From Acidobacteriota bacterium (GTDB taxonomy: Bacteria; Acidobacteriota; Vicinamibacteria; Vicinamibacterales; CAVVIG01), in assembly GCA_020850715.1 (NCBI GenBank), contig JADZED010000026.1:1-37765 (forward strand): 37,765 bases of DNA. The letters run 5' to 3'. The position numbers were made by a program, and so were the translations under genes. Below the pieces are notes generated by a model that was not told the DNA's origin, made no database searches, and saw only the letters and a program-made list of their open reading frames with translations. This document shows positions 12,342 through 19,985 of this stretch, piece by piece. Position 1 is the stretch's first letter. Every line of letters starts with the position of its first letter.

Positions 12342-13919
12342 ATGCCTCGAATCGCCTCGACACAAACGCTTGCCGCGCTCGTCTGCCTCCTCTTTGCGCG
12401 GAGCGCGACCGCGGCCACCTTCGCCGTCAACAGCACGGGAGACTCGTCGGACGTTTCGAAGGGGAACGGCGTCTGCGCCACGTCTTCGGGAACGTGCACG
12501 CTCCGGGCGGCCATCCAGGAGGCGAACGCCTCGGCCGAGGCCGACACGATCGTGTTCGCCCTCTCGACCGGCTACCAGCGCATCGCGGTGAGCTCTCCGC
12601 TGCCGACGATTACGCGCCCGCTCGTGATCGATGGCGCCACCCAGGCCGGCTTCGCGGGCAAGCCGCTCATCGAGATCTGGGGCAAGGGGACGGTGAACGG
12701 CGCAGGGCTGGCGATCTCGAGCGGACCCACCACCGTGCGCCGCCTCGTGGTCAACGGCTTCGACGGCCCGGGCATCTATCTGAATGGGGCGACCGGCGTC
12801 ACCCTGGAGCGCAACTACGTCGGCACCAACGTCGACGGCACCGCGGCAGTGTGGAACCGGGAGAGCGGGATCCGCCTGCGCCGCGCCGACAACAACGTCG
12901 TCCAGTACAATCTCATCTCCGGCAACGCCAAGGATTCGCAGGCGTATCCGTCCGGCAGCTACACGAGCCTCGGCGGCCTCGAGATGCTCGACTCCTCCGA
13001 CGGCAATCTCGTGCAGGGCAACATCATCGGCCTCGACGTCACCGGCCTGCTGCGCGTGGGCAACTACGGGCGCGGCGTCGCGGTGCACGCCTCGAACCAG
13101 AACGTCTTCCGCGGCAACGTGATCTCGGCCAACTACGGCTCCGGGTTCCGGATCTACGGCGAGGGCACGGGCAACCTCGTGGAAGGCAACTACGTCGGGC
13201 TCGCGATGGATGCCACGCTGCGAGGCGTCGGAAACTTTGCCGGCGTCCAGATCCGGTCCAGCGGCAACACCGCACGCAACAACGTCATCGCCGGCAACGA
13301 GGACAACGGCGTGCTGATCTTCGGCTCCGGGTCCGGCGAGTACAACATCACCGGAACCGCGTCGAACAACCTGATCCAGTCCAATACCATCGCCTACAAC
13401 GGCCAGAACGGCGTCGGCATCTTCGACGGAGACGGCAACACGGTCACCGGCAACGCGATCTGGGGCAACCGGCTGTGGGGCATCGACGTCTCGGAATACG
13501 TCCGGTTCGATCGGACCGGCGTCGCCGGCGACACCCGGGGCAACAATCGCGCGGGCGACGATCTGAACGTGAACGACGTCGACGATCTCGACGGCGGCAC
13601 CAACGATCGCCAGAACTATCCGGTCATCCGGTGGTCGATGTTCGAGACCGCCGGCACGCGCCTCGCCCTGTCCTTGAACAGCGAGCCCTCGTCTCAGATG
13701 GCGATCGAGTTCTTCGCGACGCCCGAGTGCGACGACACCGGCTACGGCGAGGCGGAGTACCCGCTGGGCTCGATCACGGTGCCGACCGATGCGGGCGGCG
13801 ACGTCCACTTCGAGGTCGTGATCCCCAACGATCTGCGCGGCTACTACGTCACGACGACGGCGACCAACCCGCGCGGCGACACGTCCGAGATGTCGGCGTG
13901 CCAGGTCGTGGTGCCTTAG
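12342..13919 (+). CDS. Secreted right-handed beta-helix protein with N-terminal CSLREA(D)-like domain
   Basis: 525 residues from the second of two adjacent ATGs (12342), which has AAAGG six bases upstream; the ATG at 12336 is the alternative. The signal peptide ends at SATA (residue 24). The mature start (VNSTGD...GVCATSSGTCTLRAAIQEANA) matches the CSLREAD-type domain that often heads surface-exposed repeat proteins. Residues about 95-400 consist of irregular repeats rich in G-N-x-V/I (NNVVQYNLISGNA, GNLVQGNIIG, GNTVTGNAIWGN), the pattern of parallel beta-helix rungs as in pectate-lyase-like and periplasmic copper-binding NosD-like proteins. The C-terminal 120 residues are a separate beta-rich domain. 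No catalytic residues can be assigned. It is transcribed divergently from the glycosyltransferase, with a 200-bp shared upstream region. Confidence 0.85.
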   Translation: MPRIASTQTLAALVCLLFARSATAATFAVNSTGDSSDVSKGNGVCATSSGTCTLRAAIQEANASAEADTIVFALSTGYQRIAVSSPLPTITRPLVIDGATQAGFAGKPLIEIWGKGTVNGAGLAISSGPTTVRRLVVNGFDGPGIYLNGATGVTLERNYVGTNVDGTAAVWNRESGIRLRRADNNVVQYNLISGNAKDSQAYPSGSYTSLGGLEMLDSSDGNLVQGNIIGLDVTGLLRVGNYGRGVAVHASNQNVFRGNVISANYGSGFRIYGEGTGNLVEGNYVGLAMDATLRGVGNFAGVQIRSSGNTARNNVIAGNEDNGVLIFGSGSGEYNITGTASNNLIQSNTIAYNGQNGVGIFDGDGNTVTGNAIWGNRLWGIDVSEYVRFDRTGVAGDTRGNNRAGDDLNVNDVDDLDGGTNDRQNYPVIRWSMFETAGTRLALSLNSEPSSQMAIEFFATPECDDTGYGEAEYPLGSITVPTDAGGDVHFEVVIPNDLRGYYVTTTATNPRGDTSEMSACQVVVP

Positions 13920-14022
13920 GCCGCGCTCCCGGCGATGCGATGAAATGCCGCAGGCGGCAGGGGTCCGGTCCTGCGCAGACGGTCCGGTCCTGAGGGAACC
14001 TCGCGCCTGTTCGTGCGATCCC

Positions 14023-14048
14023 GAACGCGCGGCGTGCGCCGCGCGTTC
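14023..14048. terminator. Perfect 12-bp hairpin, likely transcription end of the beta-helix gene
   Basis: GAACGCGCGGCG and its exact complement are separated by only TG, giving a very stable GC-rich stem about 100 bp behind the stop at 13919. No T-run follows, which is common for terminators in GC-rich bacteria but leaves room for another role. Confidence 0.45.
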
Positions 14049-14151
14049 GAACCTCTGAGCCGGGTTCAACGATCGCGACGACTCCGGTGGCCAGCGCAAC
14101 CGAGCTCGTCCAACGCGGCGCGCGGTGCGATCGACGCGGGCGTATAGATTG

Positions 14152-14190
14152 TTCACGGCGTTCCGTGAAGGCTTCACGGCGTTTCACGGC
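14152..14190. promoter_or_regulatory. Cluster of TTCACGG sites, possible operator
   Basis: A perfect inverted repeat TTCACGG-CGTT-CCGTGAA (14152-14169) is followed at once by two more direct TTCACGGC copies (14173 and 14183). The cluster lies about 300 bp upstream of the second beta-helix gene. Repeated half-sites next to a palindrome are typical of a regulator-binding region. No cognate regulator is visible. Confidence 0.35.
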
Positions 14191-14481
14191 AGCGATGCCG
14201 CCGCTGCCGTCGACAAACCGCTGTGGCCGAACGAGGCGAGGCACGCCGCCGCCTCGAGTACAGGCGCATCAGGCGCCGGGGCTGCGCCGCCAGATCGCAC
14301 CGCGCAATCCCGCCAACCAATGACAGCATTGAGATTACGGGAACGGAATCGGTCTGCGTCCCGACGCGACGCCAAGCCGGCCGTCCGCGCCGCGCCCCCC
14401 AAAAACGCCTGATGCAGCGCCACTTACCGCGCCGCGGCAATGGCCAATCGCGGCGGCAAGCCTCATGCTCATGCGGGAGGC

Positions 14482-16071
14482 ATGCGCTCAGCTCGAATGA
14501 CCTTCGCACTCATCCTCGGCGTGCTCGTGATGTCCCACACGCCCGAGGCAGCCAATAGATGGTATCCACCGATCGGCATCCCCGCCCCGCCCTTCGGCAT
14601 CGATGAAGCGGCCCCGGTCGCTCCGGGCGCATGGGGCGCGCCAGTACCAGGCTTCTATTACGTCGCGGCCGACGATCAGCGCGCGACCGACGATGCCAAC
14701 CCGTACGGCTGGGCGGCACGGCCGCGCCGGACGATCCCGACGCGGCTCCCGGCGGGCGCCGTCGTCGAGCTGCACGGCAACTACCCGGAGAACCACAACA
14801 GCCCGCGCGGGATCGTGGCCGAGGGGACGCCGGAACGCCCGGTCTTCATCAGGGGCGTGAGCGATCAGGAGCGGCCCGTGGCCACCTCCTGCTGGGAGGT
14901 GAACGGCACCTATCTGGTGGTCGAGAACATCGAGTTCGCCGGCTGCGGCAACATCGTGATCCTGGCGCCGTCGAAAGGCGTCGCGCTGCGCCACAGCGAC
15001 GTGCACGGCACGAAGGACGGCGGCGGCGTCGGCGTGCTGAGCTGGAACGGCGAGACGACCGAGTACGTCGTGCTGTTCGACAACCTCATTCACGACAACG
15101 GCGACGTGGGCGCCTCCTACGATCAGGACGTCCACGGCATCGCCGTCGGACGCAACGTCCATCATCTATGGGTGGTCGACAACCGGCTGTATCGCAACAG
15201 CGGCGACGGCATCCAGATCAATGCCGGCAGCAAGGCCTTCCAGCCGACCACGCACGACATCTACGTGGGCAGGAACGGATCCTTCTCGAACAAGCAGAGC
15301 GGCTTCTGGGTGAAGCAGGCGGTCGACGTGATCTTCTCGGAGAACCAGAGCGCCAACCATCGTCCGAGCAACTCGTCGATGGGCGCCTGCATGGGCGGCC
15401 AATACGCGCCGGAAAACGTCTGGTTCATCAACAACCAGATGTGGGACTGCGACTACGGCATCCAGATCGCGTCGGATTCCGACCTGGGCTCCGGGACCCA
15501 TCAGTTCATCATCGGCAACCTGATTGCGCGGATTCACGATTCCGACGGCAACTTCGACCCCAACACGGCGTGGCAGAGCTGCGGCATCAGCCTGCCGGGC
15601 GGCACGGTCCGCTACGTGATGGCCAACAGCCTCTGGGACGTCGACTCCGGCATCTGCGTGCCCAATGCGGCCGGAGTCGTCCACTTCTACGACAACGCGA
15701 TCTGGGGCGTCCGGTCCAACGGCTACCACGTGTTCGCCGAATCGGAGGCGCTCGCCCAGGCGTCACGCGCCGCCGAGGGCAATCTCTTCGGGCCAACCTA
15801 TCGCCTGAGAGTCGGCGCCAACGTGTCGGTGTACCCGGGAGGCACCGGCGGCGGCAACAAGGTGTCGGGCGAATCGTGGTGGGTCGATCCGGCCCGCGGC
15901 GACTTCCACCTTCGTCCCGGGTCGCCGGCCATCGACGCCGGCGTGATGGGCCGCTTGGGCATCTGGCAGATGTTCAAGGCCCGCTACGGCGTCGACATCG
16001 ACCGCGACGTTTACGGGACGCGTCGGCCCGCCGGTGGCGCCAGCGACATCGGCGCGACCGAGAAGCCCTGA
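14482..16071 (+). CDS. Secreted right-handed beta-helix protein
   Basis: 529 residues from the ATG at 14482, chosen to include the signal peptide (basic MRSARM, then FALILGVLVMS, cleavage near PEAA). A GGGAGG block lies almost directly before this ATG, so the spacing is poor; the ATG at 14497 or an upstream ATG at 14440 remain possible. The mature protein carries irregular rungs with N/D-rich turns (VVENIEFAGCGN, VVLFDNLIHDNGD, WVVDNRLYRNSGDGIQI, EISENQ-type segments) over residues about 130-400, a parallel beta-helix. It ends in RPAGGASDIGATE, the DIGAxE ending common in beta-helix repeat proteins. Seven or more cysteines occur in the middle part. Polysaccharide binding or lysis is the usual role of the fold, but no active site can be named. 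It differs clearly from the beta-helix gene before it, so the two are not recent duplicates. Confidence 0.8.
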   Translation: MRSARMTFALILGVLVMSHTPEAANRWYPPIGIPAPPFGIDEAAPVAPGAWGAPVPGFYYVAADDQRATDDANPYGWAARPRRTIPTRLPAGAVVELHGNYPENHNSPRGIVAEGTPERPVFIRGVSDQERPVATSCWEVNGTYLVVENIEFAGCGNIVILAPSKGVALRHSDVHGTKDGGGVGVLSWNGETTEYVVLFDNLIHDNGDVGASYDQDVHGIAVGRNVHHLWVVDNRLYRNSGDGIQINAGSKAFQPTTHDIYVGRNGSFSNKQSGFWVKQAVDVIFSENQSANHRPSNSSMGACMGGQYAPENVWFINNQMWDCDYGIQIASDSDLGSGTHQFIIGNLIARIHDSDGNFDPNTAWQSCGISLPGGTVRYVMANSLWDVDSGICVPNAAGVVHFYDNAIWGVRSNGYHVFAESEALAQASRAAEGNLFGPTYRLRVGANVSVYPGGTGGGNKVSGESWWVDPARGDFHLRPGSPAIDAGVMGRLGIWQMFKARYGVDIDRDVYGTRRPAGGASDIGATEKP

Positions 16072-16090
16072 TCCCAACGGTGCGCCCGCA

Positions 16091-16122
16091 CTCCACGGCA
16101 GGTGTTCTGGCCTGTCGTGGAG
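16091..16122. terminator. Hairpin between convergent genes, probable bidirectional terminator
   Basis: CTCCACGGCAGG pairs with CCTGTCGTGGAG (12 bp, one G-T wobble) around the 8-base loop TGTTCTGG. It lies in the 83-bp gap between the convergent genes ending at 16071 and 16155, where a terminator serving both strands is expected. It also marks the downstream end of the polyketide operon. Confidence 0.6.
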
Positions 16123-16154
16123 CAGGTCGCCGCCACGTCGGATTCGAACGCGCG

Positions 16155-17000
16155 CTAACGCGGCGCGACGGCGGCGGTCGCGGCCGCCACTCGAACCGCC
16201 TGGGCAGCCGGCAGGCGCAGCTCCCCGGTGAACGTTCGCACCTGCTGGACGGGCACCGCCTCGAACACGCGATCGGTCGCGAGGATTGCGCCGCCGGCAT
16301 CGCGAAACTCGATTGCGACGTCGGCCGCCAGGTTCACCGACAACGACGTGTTGCGCAGCGAGCAGGTCCACTGGAACACCCAATCGAACGCGTTCCGGCC
16401 GGCGACGCGGTAGGTCAGCGCGTCGATCGTCCAGACGGCCGCACGGATCTGATCGAGCCTCGCGTCGGTCCCATCGTCCGCCACGCCGGCGCTCGTCTGA
16501 TCGGGTTCGGCCAGCTGCGACGCCAGATACGAATTCAGCCGGCCCCGCAGTTGGTCGGTCGGCGTGATCGCGTCGACCAGCGCGAGGTTCTGGATCGACG
16601 GCGGCACGTTCCCGGTGGCCAGCCGCAGTTCGCGTGAGATCGCACCAGCTTGCTCCGGCAGCACGAGCCCGGCAAGGGCCTCCAGCGAATAATCGGTGCC
16701 GGCGGGCGCACGTTCGACGATCACGACATACGGCACCGTCCCGGCTTCGGCCGGCGGCGCCTGGCTCCGGAACACTTTCAGCGAGAGCGCGGGCACTGCC
16801 GCGCCGGATCCGTCCGGCTCCTTCAACTGGTGCAGGATGCGGACGAGCAGGTCGTCGAACCGCGTCGTCTGCTCGCGAAGCACGGAGTAGATCATCACCT
16901 TCGCATCGACCGTCGTGACGTGCTGCTGGCCGGCGCCAGGGCGTGCGGCGGCGCAGGCGATCGCCAACGCGAGCAAGACCGGCCGGCTTCTCGTCGTCAT
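16155..17000 (-). CDS. Secreted protein of unknown function, last gene of the polyketide operon
   Basis: 281 residues from the ATG at 17000, preceded by GAGGGTG at good spacing; longer upstream frames run through the dioxygenase gene and are not credible. The signal peptide ends near GAG/QQ (residue 25). The remainder has mixed alpha/beta character with the segments VTTVDAKVMIYSVLREQTTRF, VPYVVIVERAPAG and DWVFQWTCSLRNTSLSVNLAADVAIEF. The latter looks like a beta-sandwich with one short cysteine-containing strand. I recognise no family. It begins 8 bp after the dioxygenase stop, so it belongs to the same transcript. That makes an exported accessory of the polyketide pathway possible, but this rests on position only. 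Confidence 0.75.
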   Translation of the reverse strand: MTTRSRPVLLALAIACAAARPGAGQQHVTTVDAKVMIYSVLREQTTRFDDLLVRILHQLKEPDGSGAAVPALSLKVFRSQAPPAEAGTVPYVVIVERAPAGTDYSLEALAGLVLPEQAGAISRELRLATGNVPPSIQNLALVDAITPTDQLRGRLNSYLASQLAEPDQTSAGVADDGTDARLDQIRAAVWTIDALTYRVAGRNAFDWVFQWTCSLRNTSLSVNLAADVAIEFRDAGGAILATDRVFEAVPVQQVRTFTGELRLPAAQAVRVAAATAAVAPR

Positions 17001-17008
17001 GGGCACCC

Positions 17009-18040
17009 TCAGGATGGTTCGGAACGGGCGGCCGGCCTGACGAGCGGGCGCGCGTACCGGTAGTACAGGTTGATGAGGGACCCTGCCCCCGCAAGCGCGT
17101 ACATCGCCGACACGCTCATCACGAAGCGCCCCAGCACGCCGGATTTCAGCTTCTGGACCATGAGATAGCGCAGGAACTGCCTGGGACCGCACGAATTCAC
17201 GGGCGGCATGCGATCCAGCGCCTGCATCAGTTCGGCGGCGCCGATCTCGGTACGTCCGGCGAGATCGAATGCCTTGAACATCCGCTCGTACCGCTCGGAG
17301 TTGTTCGCCATCATGATCGCCTTCATCAGCCCCCCGGCCGCGAGCCGGCGGCGGCTGATCGGCGACTGCGCGCGATACACGCGGTACGACAGCGCGACGC
17401 GGTCGGTATCGGCATCCTGCGTACGGTGAATCATGTCGCCGCGCAGCAGCAGCAGGTCGCCGGCATCGAGCATCGGCGTGTGCGCGAGGTGCTCGAGGTC
17501 GCCGCGCATCCTGTGAACCGTGCCGGCATCGTCGCAGACGATCAGCTGCAGGCCGCCCATCCGGACGAAGCGCGCCGCGCCGCCGCGCGCCACCCGGCGG
17601 TACGTCGCGGGGCTGTCGCGCTCCAGGACGTCGAACGGCACGATGCACAGGTTCGACTTCTCTCTGAGAGGCTTGACGATGGGGATGTAGAAATTGAGGT
17701 AGTCGTAGTGGTTCTGGAGCTCGAAGAAGCTCTCGTGGTCCTGGTGCCAGCTGAACCTGACGCCCCCTTTGGCGCCGGTCGCAAAATAGCTGGCCGCCTG
17801 GGGAGCGTCCGGACGGAGCCCCGTCTGCTCTCTGACGCGCTCGAGGACCTCCTCGACGCGGATCCGGATCCTGGCGTTCGCCTCCACCGATGCGGGGACC
17901 ATCCGGTAGTTGCGGTTGGCCGCGTCGACCGGTTGTCGATCGAAGTCGATCCGGTACTCGCGGAGCTCCGCGTCCGAGAGGAAGGCGCGGACGAGGACGA
18001 ACCCTCGGGTTTCCAGGTCGGCGAAGTCGACATTCAGCAT
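17009..18040 (-). CDS. Phytanoyl-CoA dioxygenase (PhyH)-like Fe(II)/2-oxoglutarate oxygenase with C-terminal extension
   Basis: 343 residues; the ATG at 18040 has GAGAGG six bases upstream. The iron ligands are visible as His99-x-Asp101 (SWHQDHES) and His205 (RGDMIHRTQD), with Arg214 or Arg220 as 2-oxoglutarate anchor (DRVALSYRVYRA). Such enzymes hydroxylate or otherwise oxidise small molecules in the cytoplasm and are frequent tailoring enzymes in natural-product clusters. After the core (about 1-228) there is an extra region of about 115 residues. It holds a helical segment with a degenerate EF-hand-like loop (FDLAGRTEIGAAEL, 258-271) and a hydrophobic stretch (FVMSVSAMYALAGAG, 306-320) that could touch the membrane. 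It sits 39 bp behind the ABC permease. Polyketide hydroxylation is the likely role, by context. Confidence 0.82.
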   Translation of the reverse strand: MLNVDFADLETRGFVLVRAFLSDAELREYRIDFDRQPVDAANRNYRMVPASVEANARIRIRVEEVLERVREQTGLRPDAPQAASYFATGAKGGVRFSWHQDHESFFELQNHYDYLNFYIPIVKPLREKSNLCIVPFDVLERDSPATYRRVARGGAARFVRMGGLQLIVCDDAGTVHRMRGDLEHLAHTPMLDAGDLLLLRGDMIHRTQDADTDRVALSYRVYRAQSPISRRRLAAGGLMKAIMMANNSERYERMFKAFDLAGRTEIGAAELMQALDRMPPVNSCGPRQFLRYLMVQKLKSGVLGRFVMSVSAMYALAGAGSLINLYYRYARPLVRPAARSEPS

Positions 18041-18079
18041 CGTCCGCCTCTCAGCAACACCACGCGGCGCATCGCTGGC

Positions 18080-18883
18080 TCAGTACTGGGCCAGCGTGCC
18101 GGCCGCGCGCGCATACCGGAGGGCCGCGCCGAATGCGGCGAGGCTCACCGCGGTCAGCACGACGCCCGACGCCAGGAGGATCTGGAGGTCGCCGCGCAGC
18201 AGCGCGTAGTCGATGTTCGTGTCCAGCAGGGCTCGCCGCATGGCCCGCAGGCCATAAGTCAGGGGCACGAAATCGGACACGCGGGCGAGCCAGTCGGGAA
18301 TCGCGGTGGTCGGGTAGTACACGCCGCCCAGGATCGTCGAGACCCAGACGATGATGCCCTCCAGCGGCCCGGCGGTTCGGAACGCGAGAATGAGCGCCGC
18401 GGCCATCACGCCGAACGTGATGTGCGTCACGACGATGAGCGCGAGGATGCCGGCGGCCATCAGGCCGCGTCCCCAGATGAAATGCGCGCCCATCAGCCAG
18501 GCGAGGCCGACGAAGACGATCGCCCGAACGCCCGTCCAGACAAACGAGTATCCGATCAGGCCGCCCAGCAGCGCGGGCATCCTGGTCGGCGTGCCGAGCA
18601 TGGCCTCGAGGGTGCCGCTCGCAATCGCGCGGCCGACCTCCTCCGGCAGCGAGCTGATCGCGGTGCGCAGGAAGGCGAACGTCACCATGCCCACGACCAG
18701 GAACGCGAGATACTGTCCGCCTTCCTGGGCAATCGATCGCGCCATGAGCGGCTGCAGGGCGTTGGCGATGTAGAAGAACGGCAGCGCGGCCGCAAGGAGA
18801 CCCGCCAGGGTGAAGACCATCTTCACGCGGTAGCTCAACGCCTCGAGCCAGCTCGCGCGGACGAGCGCGAGGACCTTACCCAT
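18080..18883 (-). CDS. ABC-2 type transporter permease
   Basis: 267 residues with about six membrane-spanning segments (around 20-45, 58-80, 105-135, 140-170, 175-195, 235-255) and the ABC-2 pattern of a conserved PLTYGLRAMRRALL segment before the last span. It forms the inner-membrane pore of an exporter together with the ATPase encoded just upstream, whose end it overlaps by 8 bp. AAGGAAGGG lies before its ATG. Such pairs export polyketides, glycolipids or polysaccharides. The location inside a polyketide operon favours product export or self-resistance (inference). Confidence 0.88.
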   Translation of the reverse strand: MGKVLALVRASWLEALSYRVKMVFTLAGLLAAALPFFYIANALQPLMARSIAQEGGQYLAFLVVGMVTFAFLRTAISSLPEEVGRAIASGTLEAMLGTPTRMPALLGGLIGYSFVWTGVRAIVFVGLAWLMGAHFIWGRGLMAAGILALIVVTHITFGVMAAALILAFRTAGPLEGIIVWVSTILGGVYYPTTAIPDWLARVSDFVPLTYGLRAMRRALLDTNIDYALLRGDLQILLASGVVLTAVSLAAFGAALRYARAAGTLAQY

Positions 18884-19985
18884 GCTGCCCTTCCTTCGAC
18901 GACTGCACGACCCGCTCGATCAGGTCGGCGAGCGACATGCTCACCCGCTCGAATCGCGCGATGACCGCGCCGGCGGCTGCGAGAAACGCGAGGATCTCGG
19001 CCGCGCACTCGGATCCGCGGGGCAGCTCGAGCTCCAGCGTCGCCCAGCCCTCTTCGGCGCTCCGCTCGGCCGGCGCCGTCTGTACCGCGCCCAGCCGCTC
19101 GAGCTCGTCGAAGGCGCGGTGCTGCGGCGTTCGCGTCCACACGCGATACCGGTGATGGGCGAACGTCTCCTGCAGCGTCTCGGCCGATCCGACGACCAGG
19201 AGCCGTCCCCGTTCGAGAATCGCCACGCGATCGCACAGCTCGAACGCCTCTTCGGCGTTGTGCGTCGCGAGCAGCACGGTGCAGCCCTGCCGCGCGCCGA
19301 TCTCCTCCCGCAGGAAACGGCGGAAGTTCCTGGCGAGCACCGGATCGAGCCCGCGCGTCGGTTCGTCGAGCAGCAGAATGCGCGGCCGCGGGATCAGCGC
19401 GCGCGCGATCAGCAGCCGCTGCTTCATGCCGGTCGAGAACTCCCCCACGAGCTTGTAGCCGGTATCGTGCAGGCCCACCGCTTCGAGGAGCTCGCCCACC
19501 CGATTGTCGATCTGGTCGAACGGCACGTCGTAGAGCCTCGCGTACAGCCGCAGGTTCTCGCGGGCGGTGAGCCGCCAGCGGAGGCTCCGTTCGTCGGCCA
19601 CGGCCGGGGTGACGAGCTGTCGCACCGCCTCCGGGTGCGAGCCCAGGTCGTGGCCGCCCACGACGGCGGTGCCGACATCGGGGGTGATGAACGTGGCCAG
19701 CGTCTTGAACAGCGTGGTCTTGCCTGCGCCGTTGGGTCCGAGAAGTCCGAAGAACTCGCCGGCGTAGATGTCGCAACTGACGTTCCGCAGCGCCTGCTGG
19801 AAGGTGCGCCGCAGGGGATGGCGCAACATGTCGCGCAGGCTCCGGCGCGCCACGAAGCGTTTGCTGACGCCGCGAACGCTGATTGCCACGTCCGGCGGAC
19901 CGCTGCCCGGCCGGAGATCGAGGGCACGCGGCGCGCCGGGCGCGATCGTCGCGGCGGATCCGGCCGCCAGGGCTGCTCGGGTCAT
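18876..19985 (-). CDS. ABC transporter ATP-binding protein (ABC-2 exporter)
   Basis: 369 residues. Walker A is GPNGAGKT (83-90), the signature FSTGMKQR (183-190), Walker B ILLLDEP (203-209) and the switch His242 in LLATHN. The Q-loop glutamine is missing: the region reads TPAVADERSLRWRLTARENL, with aspartate or glutamate where Gln is usual. A related ERSxxxRLTxRENL pattern occurs in a subfamily of ABC-2 ATPases. There is an N-terminal extension of about 30 residues and a C-terminal 100-residue domain beyond the nucleotide-binding fold. Its ATG overlaps the stop of the alpha/beta hydrolase (ATGA at 19982-19985). It drives the permease encoded next. Confidence 0.92.
   Translation of the reverse strand: MTRAALAAGSAATIAPGAPRALDLRPGSGPPDVAISVRGVSKRFVARRSLRDMLRHPLRRTFQQALRNVSCDIYAGEFFGLLGPNGAGKTTLFKTLATFITPDVGTAVVGGHDLGSHPEAVRQLVTPAVADERSLRWRLTARENLRLYARLYDVPFDQIDNRVGELLEAVGLHDTGYKLVGEFSTGMKQRLLIARALIPRPRILLLDEPTRGLDPVLARNFRRFLREEIGARQGCTVLLATHNAEEAFELCDRVAILERGRLLVVGSAETLQETFAHHRYRVWTRTPQHRAFDELERLGAVQTAPAERSAEEGWATLELELPRGSECAAEILAFLAAAGAVIARFERVSMSLADLIERVVQSSKEGQHG

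Larger units (their letters stand above)
13920..14481. other. Hairpin-rich intergenic region between the two beta-helix genes
   Basis: No gene is supported here. The stretch holds, in order: an inverted repeat TGCCGC-AG-GCGGCA (13946-13959); a direct repeat GGTCCGGTCCTG (two copies about 20 bp apart, 13962-13993); the 12-bp hairpin described separately (14023-14048); three copies of TTCACGGC plus an inverted copy (14152-14190); and CGGCAGC/GCTGCCG arms (14187-14209). The first hairpins probably end the upstream transcript. The later part should carry the promoter of the gene at 14482, with a possible -10 TATAGAT near 14143. Confidence 0.5.

Noticed and set aside
12033..14177. Long minus-strand frame (714 residues) opposite the first beta-helix gene
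   Set aside because: Shadow of the plus-strand gene, which has a signal peptide, a CSLREAD-like start and beta-helix repeats.
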